This document shows positions 52,396 through 60,801 of a stretch of DNA of 64,000 bases, piece by piece. This DNA comes from Gammaproteobacteria bacterium UBA5109 (GTDB lineage: Bacteria > Pseudomonadota > Gammaproteobacteria > Pseudomonadales > Pseudohongiellaceae). The position numbers and the translations under genes were made by a program. The stretch spans positions 279,591-343,590 of the forward strand of contig DHZH01000002.1 of NCBI GenBank assembly GCA_002414385.1. The letters are read 5' to 3'. How positions within the stretch are numbered: position 1 is the stretch's first letter; each line of letters begins with the position of its first letter. The notes under the pieces are model-generated. The model saw nothing but the letters and a program-made list of their open reading frames with translations, was not told where the DNA came from and searched no databases.

Positions 52396-53799
52396 TTACT
52401 GCTGTTTCAGTAGCTGGCGGGCTCGGGTTATTGCTGCTTTTACCTGTGACGGTGCGGTTCCACCGATATGATCCCTGGCACTGACTGATCCTTCCAGTGT
52501 CAGGACCGTGAAAACATCTTCACTGATGCTGCCTGAAAACTGCTGTAATTCTTTCAGGGAAAGTTCGCTCAGGGTTTTTTTCTTTTCAATGCAGTATGCA
52601 ACAGACTTTCCCACAACCTCATGTGCGTCCCTAAAGGGCATGCCTTTTTTAACCAGATAATCAGCCAGATCGGTTGCCGTGGCAAAACCCTGCAATGCAG
52701 CGCTTTGCATAATGTCTTTATTACAGATAATGGCAGGCAACATGTCGGCATAGGCCTTGAGACTGTCTTTCACCGTATCCAGGGTATCGAACAGGGGCTC
52801 CTTATCCTCCTGATTATCCTTGTTGTATGCCAGTGGCTGCGATTTCATCAATGTCAGCAATGCCATCAGGTGGCCAAATACCCGGCCACTCTTGCCGCGA
52901 ATCAGTTCAGGGACATCAGGGTTTTTCTTCTGCGGCATTATTGATGAACCGGTACAGAAGCGGTCAGGCAACTGGATAAAATTAAACTGGGAAGCAGACC
53001 AGAGCACCAGTTCTTCCGAAAATCGTGAAAGATGCATCATGATGATGCTGCAGGCTGCACTGAGCTCAATGGCAAAATCCCTGTCACTGACTGAATCCAG
53101 TGAATTTTCCGAAGGTTTTTCAAACCCCAGCAGTTTTGCTGTCAGTTCCCGGTCAATCGGATAAGTAGTGCCTGCAAGCGCGGCAGAACCAAGTGGAGAA
53201 ATATTCACTCGCTTTCTGCAGTCATGAAGTCTCTGCATATCCCTCTGCAGCATTTCAAACCAGGCCATCATGTGATGACCAAAAGTAATCGGCTGCGCTG
53301 TCTGCAGATGAGTGAAACCCGGCATGATGGTTTCAGCTTCCCTTGCAGCCAGATCAAGAACAGCAAGCTGGACTTTGTTCAGGATGGCAAGAAGTAAATC
53401 TATTTCATCACGTACATAAAGTCGTATATCAGTGGCGACCTGATCATTACGCGAACGGCCGGTGTGGAGTTTTTTCCCGGTATTGCCGATTTTGGCTGTC
53501 AGGGCAGATTCGATGTTCATATGAACATCTTCCAGTTTTTCAGACCAGGTAAAATTTCCGGATTCAATTTCTGACTGAATATCCTCCAGGCCGGAAATAA
53601 TCTGCTGCATTTCATCCTTGGTCAGAATGCCCGCTTTTTCCAGCATGGTGGCATGGGCAACGGAACCCTTGATGTCTGCCTGATAAAGCCGCTTGTCAAA
53701 ACTGACTGAAGCAGTAAATCGCTCGACAAAAGCATCCGTGGGTTCGGAAAATCTTCCGCCCCATAATCTGCTGTCTTTTTTGTCTCCACTGTTGCTCAT
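52396..53799 (-). CDS. argH: Argininosuccinate lyase
   Basis: A 467-residue enzyme that splits argininosuccinate into arginine and fumarate. The superfamily signature GSSIMPQKKNPD is intact, with LWGGRFSEPTDAFVERFTAS-like text at residues 13-32 and HTGRSRNDQVATD. Length is normal. It is divergent from hemC with a 126-base gap, the same neighbours as in Pseudomonas. Confidence 0.96.
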   Translation of the reverse strand: MSNSGDKKDSRLWGGRFSEPTDAFVERFTASVSFDKRLYQADIKGSVAHATMLEKAGILTKDEMQQIISGLEDIQSEIESGNFTWSEKLEDVHMNIESALTAKIGNTGKKLHTGRSRNDQVATDIRLYVRDEIDLLLAILNKVQLAVLDLAAREAETIMPGFTHLQTAQPITFGHHMMAWFEMLQRDMQRLHDCRKRVNISPLGSAALAGTTYPIDRELTAKLLGFEKPSENSLDSVSDRDFAIELSAACSIIMMHLSRFSEELVLWSASQFNFIQLPDRFCTGSSIMPQKKNPDVPELIRGKSGRVFGHLMALLTLMKSQPLAYNKDNQEDKEPLFDTLDTVKDSLKAYADMLPAIICNKDIMQSAALQGFATATDLADYLVKKGMPFRDAHEVVGKSVAYCIEKKKTLSELSLKELQQFSGSISEDVFTVLTLEGSVSARDHIGGTAPSQVKAAITRARQLLKQQ

Positions 53800-53925
53800 A
53801 AGAGTAAATACCCGTTCAATGGGCGCGGATTATAGCAATATCAGCCAGCGCAGCGATATAGAAGCTGGTTTCAGCACATAGAAACGGTAAAATGCACTCA
53901 TGATCTTTTCCTGCAGTACATATTC

Positions 53926-54849
53926 ATGACAAATCAGGTACTTCGGATTGCAACGCGCAAGAGCCCGCTGGCTCTCTGGCAGGCAGAGTTTGTGAAGTCA
54001 GAACTTCAGCGCGAACATCCACAGCTGCAAATTGAACTATTGCCAATGTCTACCCGTGGGGACAAGATTCTCGATTCCCCTCTGGCCAAAATCGGCGGCA
54101 AAGGCTTGTTTATCAAGGAACTGGAAGTAGCCCTGCTGGAAAAGCGTGCTGATATTGCTGTGCATTCAATGAAAGATGTGCCGATGGAGTTCCCCCAGGG
54201 CCTGGGACTGGCAGTTATCTGCAAGCGGGAAGATTATCGGGATGCCTTTGTTTCCAGCCAGCATGCGAGTTTTTCCGATTTGCCGGAAGGTGCTGTTGTA
54301 GGCAGCTCAAGTCTGCGGCGACAATGTCAGTTACGGTCTGTCAGGCCGGATATAAAAATTAGGGACTTACGCGGTAATGTAAACACACGACTGAGCAAAC
54401 TTGATAACGGAGACTTTGATGCCATCATTCTGGCAGCTGCAGGCCTTATTCGACTTGGGCTGGAGCATCGTATCCGGGAATATCTGGATACGAGCCTGTG
54501 TCTTCCTGCGGGAGGCCAGGGCGCCATCGGCATAGAATGCCGGGTGGATGACTCTGCCACCCGGATGCTGCTGGCTAGTCTTAATCATGAAAGCAGTGAG
54601 CTCTGTGTCAAAGCAGAAAGAGCTATGAATGCCAGGTTAAATGGTGGATGTCAGGTCCCAATTGCCTGTCTTGCCAGTCTTGATAGCGGTGTTTTGAAGT
54701 TGCGTGGTCTGGTGGGTGCTCCTGATGGAAATCAGATTCTCAACAGTGAAAACAGTGGTGATGTCCAAAATCCAGAACAACTGGGTGAGGCTGTAGCTGA
54801 ACATCTGCTGCAACAGGGAGCGCAGCAAATCCTGGATGGAATCAAGTGA
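53926..54849 (+). CDS. hemC: Porphobilinogen deaminase (hydroxymethylbilane synthase)
   Basis: A 307-residue enzyme that joins four porphobilinogens to hydroxymethylbilane. The dipyrromethane cofactor cysteine is in NARLNGGCQVPIA. ATRKSPLALWQAEFVK, MSTRGDKILD and HSMKDVPMEFP are conserved. It is the first gene of hemC-hemD-hemX-hemY. Its stop shares a base with the hemD start. Confidence 0.96.
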   Translation: MTNQVLRIATRKSPLALWQAEFVKSELQREHPQLQIELLPMSTRGDKILDSPLAKIGGKGLFIKELEVALLEKRADIAVHSMKDVPMEFPQGLGLAVICKREDYRDAFVSSQHASFSDLPEGAVVGSSSLRRQCQLRSVRPDIKIRDLRGNVNTRLSKLDNGDFDAIILAAAGLIRLGLEHRIREYLDTSLCLPAGGQGAIGIECRVDDSATRMLLASLNHESSELCVKAERAMNARLNGGCQVPIACLASLDSGVLKLRGLVGAPDGNQILNSENSGDVQNPEQLGEAVAEHLLQQGAQQILDGIK

Positions 54850-55634
54850 TGACAGATAAAACCCTTGAAAATGTTTGTATCTGGATCACTCGCCCCGTTG
54901 GGCAGGGGGATAATTTAAGTTTGCTGCTTAAAGACAAGGGGGCTAAGGTTCTGCATATCCCCATGATACAAATAGAGCCTCTGCAGGCAGATAAAAAAGC
55001 GCTGGAGAAAGTCAGTGATCTGAAAGGATTTGACATGGTTTTTTTTATCAGTACCAACGCGGCCCAGATTGGCATGGATTTAATTGAAACAGAATTATCA
55101 AAAACCCCGAAAAAGCCCGCTTATTTTGCTCCCGGACCAGGCACAGCCAGAGTTCTGGAATCATACGGGATGAAAGTGTCCTATCCGGAAAAGGCCACAC
55201 GTACCGAAGGTCTGCTGATCCTTCCGGAAATCCGCAAGATACTGCAGTCCAAAAGCAAAAAGAAAAAACGTGCCCTGATTTTTCGTGGTAAGGGCGGCCG
55301 CGAACTACTGGCAAAATCATTACGCGGCAAAGGAGTTGATGTATCCTACGTCGAGCTATACAGGCGCGTCCTGCCTAAATTCAAGCCAGGTTATTTGCAG
55401 GAGCTTCTGCAGAAGCGCTTGCCTGATGGTATTGTGTTTAGCAGTGCTGAAGCGATTCATAATTTCATTACCTTATTTGAAGAAATTTATCCGGAATATA
55501 AAAAATTGCCAGCATTTGTTACTTCAGACCGGCTGGAGAATATAAGCAGGAAAGCCGGCTTTGAAACGGTAAGAGTTATGCAGGCCGCAGATGACAAATC
55601 GGTTGCATCCGGAGTGGAAGAAGCACATGGCTGA
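54849..55634 (+). CDS. hemD: Uroporphyrinogen-III synthase
   Basis: A 261-residue enzyme that closes hydroxymethylbilane with inversion of ring D. The family is diverse in sequence, but WITRPVGQGDNL at the start, FISTNAAQIGMD, RGKGGREL and FSSAEAIHNF are typical. ATG at 54849 (TGATG with the hemC stop), and a GTG one codon earlier is possible. It overlaps hemX at the 3' end. Confidence 0.92.
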   Translation: MTDKTLENVCIWITRPVGQGDNLSLLLKDKGAKVLHIPMIQIEPLQADKKALEKVSDLKGFDMVFFISTNAAQIGMDLIETELSKTPKKPAYFAPGPGTARVLESYGMKVSYPEKATRTEGLLILPEIRKILQSKSKKKKRALIFRGKGGRELLAKSLRGKGVDVSYVELYRRVLPKFKPGYLQELLQKRLPDGIVFSSAEAIHNFITLFEEIYPEYKKLPAFVTSDRLENISRKAGFETVRVMQAADDKSVASGVEEAHG

Positions 55635-56727
55635 GGAAAAAAGTTCAGGTGCAGGTTCTGAATCCGAAGCAACAGCCAAAATCGGGTCAGAAAACACTAC
55701 CCAGGATAAAGCCGAAGTCCCTAAGGAAAAAGTGCAGGGGAAGGTCTCGCCAGCTTCCATCATCTTCAATTTGGTAATTCTGCTGCTGTTTGCCGGTCTG
55801 GGTTACCTGTACTGGCTGCAGAGAAGTGAACTGGAAGAACTGCAACTTCAGTTGGCACAAGTGCAAACTGCCAATAATGAATTAAACAGCCAGATAACAG
55901 ACGCTTCTGAACAATTTGCTGATTTTGAAGATCTGAGCGCCAGTACTGAAATTCTGTTAAACCAGCAAAACAGCAGAATTGACAGTTTGAGTGACGAGCT
56001 TGCAGCACTCCGTCTTGGAGTAAATAGCGCACAAAATAACGAAACAATTCTGCTGTTAACAGAAGCATCATCATTATTAAGACTGGGTCAGCGTTACCTG
56101 CTCATTGCCCAGGACCCGATCGTCACGCAAAGTTTATATCAACGCAGTCTTAATCTGCTTGATCAGGTTGATGATCCGGCAATTGATCGTATTGCTTCAT
56201 TGTTGTCATCCGACATTGAATTAATGACCCGGCTACGAGGTGTAGATGTACAGGGTATTTTTATGCAACTCAGTGATCTATCGGAGCGCCTGGTAAGTCT
56301 TGAGTTGGGTGCAGAAATTCAGCCCTCGCAGGATTTTCTTGGCCAGGATGGGCCAATGGCTGAAGGCTTTTTCAGCGGAGTTCGAAATTTTCTGGGACGC
56401 TTTTTTACCATACGCAGACTCGATGAGCCATTACAGCTCCCACTTGGAGATGAGCAGATAAGCTTTCTGCAACAGAATATGCAACTGCAATTAGAACAGG
56501 CCAAGCTGGGATTACTGCAACGGCAGCAGGCAATTTATCAGGACAGTATCAGTAATGTGCTGCGTCTGCTGCAGCAGTATGCGAGTGAGAGCGAAGCGCA
56601 GAAAGAAACAGTATTGCGGGATCTGCGAGAACTGCAGTCCCGGCAAGTCGTGCTCGGCAACCCGGCATTAAGCAACGGGCCAGGCTTGCTGGAATCCCTG
56701 TTAGCCAGTGGATTTGCTGAAGAGTAG
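55627..56727 (+). CDS. hemX: HemX family membrane protein
   Basis: A 366-residue protein often annotated as uroporphyrinogen-III methyltransferase, although no methyltransferase motif is visible. It has a polar acidic N-terminal tail, one membrane helix (about 42-62, IIFNLVILLLFAGLGYLYWL), a coiled coil (about 65-130) and a helical C-terminal domain. The ATG at 55627 overlaps the hemD stop region. It lies between hemD and hemY, as in E. coli. The role is probably structural. Confidence 0.9.
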   Translation: MAEEKSSGAGSESEATAKIGSENTTQDKAEVPKEKVQGKVSPASIIFNLVILLLFAGLGYLYWLQRSELEELQLQLAQVQTANNELNSQITDASEQFADFEDLSASTEILLNQQNSRIDSLSDELAALRLGVNSAQNNETILLLTEASSLLRLGQRYLLIAQDPIVTQSLYQRSLNLLDQVDDPAIDRIASLLSSDIELMTRLRGVDVQGIFMQLSDLSERLVSLELGAEIQPSQDFLGQDGPMAEGFFSGVRNFLGRFFTIRRLDEPLQLPLGDEQISFLQQNMQLQLEQAKLGLLQRQQAIYQDSISNVLRLLQQYASESEAQKETVLRDLRELQSRQVVLGNPALSNGPGLLESLLASGFAEE

Positions 56728-56769
56728 TATGCCGATGATTAATTCAAGTAATACTCTGGAACAATTAAA

Positions 56770-58023
56770 GTGGTAAGAGTCTTTATATATTCCCTGATTG
56801 CACTGGCCATTGGCGCCTGGCTGTCTGTGATGCTGATGGAAGATCCGGGCTATGTGCTGATTACTTTCAGGAATTACTCTGTGGAGGCAAGCCTCGCCAC
56901 TATAGTGCTTTCACTGCTGGTTATTTATGTCCTGTTGTATGGCCTGCTAAAACTGTTAATTCTTTTCAATCCATTAAAACTTTTTCATAAAGAAACCTGG
57001 TATGCACTTTTTTTTCGAAAAAACGTCAGGTTACAAAGTGAAAAAGGGCTGCAGCTTTTATTGCTGGGTCACTGGCAGGATGCTTATAAAAAACTTGTTG
57101 AGTCTGCGGAAAGAGCGCAAACACCGGTATTTAATTATCTTGCTGCAGCTTATGCCGCATTTCAGCGCCATGATCACCTGGCCTGTACATACTGTTTGTC
57201 ACAGGCAAAAAAACACACCATAGTCCCCAATTCCGGAATTAAAACATTTCAGGCCTTGCTGGAGCACCAGTCAGGTAAGGATGAACAAAGCCTGGCTTTG
57301 CTGCTTGCCATTCAACAGGAGCAACCCGACAGCCCGTTTGTGCTAAGACTGCTGAAAGATATCTATTTTAAATTGAAGGACTGGCAAAAATTAGCGGAAC
57401 TCCAGACTGAGCTGGAAAAATACCGGGTACTGAATAACGAAGAATTACTTTTGCTCAAGGAGCATCTCGCAGTGCATCGTTTTCATGAAGTCAGTAGCAA
57501 ACAGGCAAATGAAGACGAACTGAAAAGCCTTTGGAACAGCCTCAACAAAGTAATACAGAAACGCGAGCTGGTTACAGAAGCCTATCTCAGGGCCTTGCTT
57601 TCAATTGGCAAAAATGAAGAAGCTCAGCGCCTGTTAATTAAATTCGTTAAACGCCAATGGAGTGAGCGCCTGATTGTGCTGCTCGGGTATATTGATTCTG
57701 AAGACGCTGCTTCAAACCTGCTTTTGCTGGAAGGCTGGATAAAGGACCGCCCCAAAGATGTATATTTGATGTTGACGCTTGGGCGGCTTGGTCTTCGCAG
57801 TCAGTTATGGGGAAAGGCCAGGGAGTATTTCGAAACAGCCTTACGCTTTTCTGACAGCACAAAGCTCAGTGCTGAAATTAATGCAGAACTGGGTAGACTG
57901 CTTGAACACCTGGGCGAACATGAACGCAGTCTGATGTGTTATCGGCAGGCGATGGATCTGATGGACCACAAGATTCCGGATCTTCCGCAACCGGATAAAC
58001 CAGCAGACAGGGAAGCATCCTGA
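56770..58023 (+). CDS. hemY: HemY family TPR membrane protein
   Basis: A 417-residue protein with two N-terminal helices (about 3-22 and 38-62) that make up the HemY_N domain, followed by TPR-like repeats (for example LLGHWQDAYKKLVESAERA). It is thought to organise haem-synthesis enzymes at the membrane and is not the oxidase also called HemY. GTG start at 56770, 42 bases after hemX. It closes the hem operon. Confidence 0.92.
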   Translation: MVRVFIYSLIALAIGAWLSVMLMEDPGYVLITFRNYSVEASLATIVLSLLVIYVLLYGLLKLLILFNPLKLFHKETWYALFFRKNVRLQSEKGLQLLLLGHWQDAYKKLVESAERAQTPVFNYLAAAYAAFQRHDHLACTYCLSQAKKHTIVPNSGIKTFQALLEHQSGKDEQSLALLLAIQQEQPDSPFVLRLLKDIYFKLKDWQKLAELQTELEKYRVLNNEELLLLKEHLAVHRFHEVSSKQANEDELKSLWNSLNKVIQKRELVTEAYLRALLSIGKNEEAQRLLIKFVKRQWSERLIVLLGYIDSEDAASNLLLLEGWIKDRPKDVYLMLTLGRLGLRSQLWGKAREYFETALRFSDSTKLSAEINAELGRLLEHLGEHERSLMCYRQAMDLMDHKIPDLPQPDKPADREAS

Positions 58024-58090
58024 TTCCGGTTTACCCCCAAGCCTGCATTTGATACAGGTCAAATTTTCGATATTTTCATCAAGCACTGAT

Positions 58091-58119
58091 CTTGAAAATC
58101 ATCCTGCCAAGCCTCATTT
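58091..58119 (+). promoter_or_regulatory. Sigma-32 heat-shock promoter
   Basis: CTTGAAA at 58091-58097 and CCTCATTT at 58112-58119 are separated by 14 bases. They match the RpoH consensus CTTGAAA-N11-16-CCCCATNT at all but one defined position. It would start transcription near 58126, in front of the small heat-shock gene. Confidence 0.85.
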
Positions 58120-58125
58120 CTGAAC

Positions 58126-58159
58126 TACCTGGTTGTCGAATAACAAGATAGAGGAGGTA
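58126..58159 (+). promoter_or_regulatory. Possible RNA thermometer in the Hsp20 leader
   Basis: TACCT (58126-58130) can pair with AGGTA (58155-58159), which includes half of the strong AGGAGG ribosome site. An inner stem TTGT/ACAA (58133-58136 with 58143-58146) would support it. Small heat-shock genes are often under such thermosensors, but the stem is short, so this is a hypothesis. Confidence 0.35.
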
Positions 58160-58162
58160 AAT

Positions 58163-58588
58163 ATGAACCTGATTCCAAGAAATGCATTTCATAGTCTGGA
58201 TAGTTTGTTTGAGGATGCTTTTCCGACTTTTCGTCTGATGCCTCAGTCAAAATTTGAACCCGGCCAGTTGGCAGTGGATGTGAAAGAGAATGATGATAAC
58301 TACCTTATCAAGGCTGACTTTCCCGGAATGAAAAAGGACGATATTGAAATATCAATTGATAATAACGTCCTGACCATTCAGGCTGAGTATGACGAAAGCA
58401 AGGAAGAAAAAGAGCAAGGCAAGTACCTGCGGCAGGAACGTCGTTATGGCAAGTATTCCCGGAGTTTTAATCTCGGGTCGAATATCGACGAATCAAAAAT
58501 TGTCGCAGAATATGACAACGGTGTTCTGTCACTGACTGTGCCCAAAGGCGACATTGCGCCGGCAAGTCGAAGCATACCGATAAAATAA
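58163..58588 (+). CDS. Small heat-shock protein (Hsp20/IbpA family)
   Basis: A 141-residue ATP-independent holdase that binds unfolding proteins. The alpha-crystallin domain spans about residues 33-130, with VKENDDNYLIKADFPGMKKDDIEI, the conserved GKY...RRYGKYSRSFNL segment and AEYDNGVLSLTVPK. The C-terminal RSIPIK carries the I-x-I anchor. The ATG at 58163 follows a perfect GAGGAGGT, so the longer upstream frame is rejected. It stands alone behind a sigma-32 promoter. Confidence 0.95.
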   Translation: MNLIPRNAFHSLDSLFEDAFPTFRLMPQSKFEPGQLAVDVKENDDNYLIKADFPGMKKDDIEISIDNNVLTIQAEYDESKEEKEQGKYLRQERRYGKYSRSFNLGSNIDESKIVAEYDNGVLSLTVPKGDIAPASRSIPIK

Positions 58589-58598
58589 GCGAGTTAAT

Positions 58599-58620
58599 GG
58601 CCGGGCTGCAATGCCCGGCC
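58599..58620. terminator. GC-rich hairpin between convergent genes
   Basis: GGCCGGGC (58599-58606) pairs perfectly with GCCCGGCC (58613-58620) around TGCAAT. There is no T run on either side, so termination would be weak or factor-aided. It lies between the heat-shock gene and the convergent secreted protein. Confidence 0.5.
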
Positions 58621-58627
58621 GGGTAGT

Positions 58628-58996
58628 TCATTGATCAGCGAACCTATAGGCAAATTCCTGAGATTCACCTTCATTGACGACGATCACTCCCCCCTGTGCT
58701 CTGTCCTGATCCACTTCAGCACGGATCTGGTATTCACCGGCGGGCAGATCCAGAATAAGCCAGGGTCCGTTTGTGCGGGTATTCACCAGCTCTTCGCCTG
58801 ACATGTTTTCAACCGTGACTGAGACATCGGAAAGATAGGACCCTGATTCAACAAAGAAAACCAGCCGGGTACCTGCTTCAGGGGCTGATTCTCGCTCGCC
58901 TGCTCCGATACCACCATTAAAAAGTATCATGTCCTGAGCGGACGCTATTGAGGGAAGTAGAATTAATAATAGAAACAAGCTTTTCAAGATATGCAT
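58628..58996 (-). CDS. Hypothetical small secreted protein
   Basis: A 122-residue protein with a signal peptide (residues 1-20, cleavage near ASA-QD). The remainder looks like one beta-sandwich domain; GPWLILDLPAGEYQIRAEVD resembles carboxypeptidase-regulatory or PEGA-like folds. No catalytic motif is recognised. A good ribosome site (GGAGGG) precedes the ATG. It is convergent with the heat-shock gene and lies downstream of the epimerase gene. Confidence 0.7.
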   Translation of the reverse strand: MHILKSLFLLLILLPSIASAQDMILFNGGIGAGERESAPEAGTRLVFFVESGSYLSDVSVTVENMSGEELVNTRTNGPWLILDLPAGEYQIRAEVDQDRAQGGVIVVNEGESQEFAYRFADQ

Positions 58997-59099
58997 AAAA
59001 CCCTCCAGTATTCATCACAAACGATAAACATTCTGAACCTTTCTGTGAATATCGTTTTGATCTGAATCAGAGCTTCCCTGGTATACAGGAATATTTTAA

Positions 59100-59789
59100 T
59101 CAGGTGGATGCATCATTTTGTAATTCTGCATAGATAATTTCAGGGACATCCAGGCTGTCAAACACAAGCTCACCGCAGTATTCAGGCCCCTGAGCATTTA
59201 TCTGACCGACTTTCCTGCCAATGAAAGTAACTGTCAAATCGGCCTTGACTGCATTGCCAAGAATAGCCCCTGTATCACTACAGAGCCCGGAAGGGATATC
59301 TATTGCCAGTACCGGCAAAGCGCTTACGTTGATCTCATGTATGATATCTGAATATGGTTCGCGTACATCGCCTTTGAGACCAGTGCCAAGCAGGGCATCA
59401 ATGATGACTGTTGAATCGGCCGCGGCTGGCGTTTCCCGGATGTTCGAAAACTCCGACACGGGTTTAATGTTGACCTCATTGTCTTTTGCCTGATCAAGGG
59501 CCAGCCTGGCATCTCCGCTTATATTTTCCTCACTGCCTGCCAGATAAACCGTGGCATTCATTCCGCTAATTTTCGCTAGCGTACCTACTATAAAGCCATC
59601 ACCACCGTTGTTGCCGGTTCCGCAAAAAATAATCAGATTCCGGCAAAATGGCCATTTGGTTTTTAGTGCTGAAAAAGCGGCTTTACCAGCCCGCTGCATC
59701 AAATCAAAGCCGGGTATGCCATGCTTTTCTATTGCCAGCCTGTCGAGTTTTTGTGTTTGTGCGGCGGTGTAATACTGATGCTCTGTCAT
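59100..59789 (-). CDS. nnrE: NAD(P)HX epimerase, stand-alone YjeF N-terminal domain (NnrE)
   Basis: A 229-residue protein that would repair hydrated NAD(P)H by epimerising its R form. Motifs are GIPGFDLMQRAG, FCGTGNNGGDGFIVG, VIIDALLGTGLKGDVREPY and AIDIPSGLCSDTG. In most bacteria this domain is fused to the ADP- or ATP-dependent dehydratase (about 500 residues in all). Here the frame stops at the normal domain boundary, and the 103 bases after it encode nothing similar. The dehydratase must be elsewhere or missing. Confidence 0.88.
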   Translation of the reverse strand: MTEHQYYTAAQTQKLDRLAIEKHGIPGFDLMQRAGKAAFSALKTKWPFCRNLIIFCGTGNNGGDGFIVGTLAKISGMNATVYLAGSEENISGDARLALDQAKDNEVNIKPVSEFSNIRETPAAADSTVIIDALLGTGLKGDVREPYSDIIHEINVSALPVLAIDIPSGLCSDTGAILGNAVKADLTVTFIGRKVGQINAQGPEYCGELVFDSLDVPEIIYAELQNDAST

Positions 59790-59796
59790 GGTTCAG

Positions 59797-60366
59797 CTAA
59801 TGTGTATCTCTTTTAAAAAACACCGCCGCCAGACAGGCGCCCAGAAAATTTGCAACAATATCAATAGCAGTGTTTTCATAGCCACCGACATTGGTGTCAG
59901 CAATAAAAACAGTCGCCAGGAATTCTATGATTTCATTCAGGCCACCGATACCACTGGCAGCCAGAATAGTGATCGCTGCCATGCTGAAAAACGATGCACT
60001 GTCTTTACTGATAGTACTGACAATGCGCCAGATTAAAAGCCCGGCGATAAAATAACAGTAAACATGGACGAGTTGATCATATTTCAGGATGGAATAGGGC
60101 TCACCAACAATTTCCACAATAACCAGGGAATAAAGCACGCTGTCACCGACAACAAAAAGCCCGCCCAGAATGTGCAGGATAATCCAGAGATTAAAGCCCC
60201 ATAAAACCTTATTGCCGAATTGAAAATGTCTGTCACCGCTATGCAGCAGTGCTACCAGTACCAGTGTGGTGATGCCATAAAAAAGGAATTCGAAATTTTG
60301 CGTAAGCAGCGACCACAGAAGCAGGGCGCCGGTGAGGGTGTAGCCGCAGATAATTTGTTTTTTCAT
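59797..60366 (-). CDS. DUF2238 (YjdF-like) membrane protein
   Basis: A 189-residue membrane protein with about six helices. The C-terminal segment GGLNEIIEFLATVFIAD followed by GGYENTAIDIVANFLGA is the hallmark of the DUF2238/YjdF family. No function is known. It lies 7 bases before the epimerase gene on the same strand, so they may be cotranscribed. The gene is the last one before the AT-rich islet. Confidence 0.8.
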   Translation of the reverse strand: MKKQIICGYTLTGALLLWSLLTQNFEFLFYGITTLVLVALLHSGDRHFQFGNKVLWGFNLWIILHILGGLFVVGDSVLYSLVIVEIVGEPYSILKYDQLVHVYCYFIAGLLIWRIVSTISKDSASFFSMAAITILAASGIGGLNEIIEFLATVFIADTNVGGYENTAIDIVANFLGACLAAVFFKRDTH

Positions 60367-60394
60367 TGCTATGTATTGAAGGTGCGTATGTTAA

Positions 60395-60742
60395 TTACCC
60401 CCAATAGTATGCAGTAAAAATTGCAACAATTACAAAACTGATAGCGAATAAAATTGATTTGGATGAAAACTCAGTAAAAAAGTTTTCGGCTTTAGTAAGC
60501 TCTTCTTCCATATGTTCTGGAATGTATTTAGAAATAAAATATGGAACTCTGCCTAAAATTGAACTTAAGAAAACTAATGGTAAAAAAAATACAGCATTAG
60601 TAATAATAAAAACGAAATCAGATCTGTCTAATGAGTCTTTCGAGAAAATTAACAAAATTATAGACCAGTACCCTAACGCAGTAAGGAGCAGACCTAAAAC
60701 TCTAATAGATTTTCGTACTTTTATTTCCAATTTCAAGTCCAA
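60395..60742 (-). CDS. Small membrane protein, candidate bacteriocin immunity protein
   Basis: A 115-residue AT-rich gene product with three predicted helices (about 13-34, 43-63, 94-113) and a charged loop (EHMEEELTKAENFFTE). No family is recognised. It lies 59 bases downstream of the double-glycine peptide gene on the same strand, a normal place for an immunity gene, and immunity proteins are often small membrane proteins. The start is TTG at 60742 with no clear ribosome site, and an in-frame TGA lies two codons upstream, so the 5' end is uncertain. An antisense frame (60459-60755) is considered less likely. Confidence 0.55.
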   Translation of the reverse strand: MDLKLEIKVRKSIRVLGLLLTALGYWSIILLIFSKDSLDRSDFVFIITNAVFFLPLVFLSSILGRVPYFISKYIPEHMEEELTKAENFFTEFSSKSILFAISFVIVAIFTAYYWG

Positions 60743-60743
60743 G

Positions 60744-60789
60744 AATCACACGTAGTAAAAATGGCATCTATAACCTACTACGTGTGATT
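60744..60789. repeat. Perfect 14-bp inverted repeat in the bacteriocin islet
   Basis: AATCACACGTAGTA (60744-60757) and TACTACGTGTGATT (60776-60789) are exact inverted copies around 18 bases. The hairpin lies between the peptide gene and the candidate immunity gene. With no T run it is not a classic terminator. It could set relative expression of the two genes or be the remnant of an insertion. Confidence 0.75.
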
Positions 60790-60801
60790 GAATATGGCCT
60801 A

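Noticed and set aside
55627..56727. HemX as a true uroporphyrinogen-III methyltransferase
   Set aside because: The usual S-adenosylmethionine-binding motifs of that enzyme are absent. The name is a carried-over annotation, so it was called a HemX family membrane protein.
60459..60755. A 98-codon plus-strand frame opposite the candidate immunity gene
   Set aside because: It is lysine- and asparagine-rich in the way expected for the complement of a membrane-helix gene, has no ribosome site, and faces against the peptide gene. The minus-strand frame has clean helices and fits the operon, but its own TTG start is weak, so some doubt remains.
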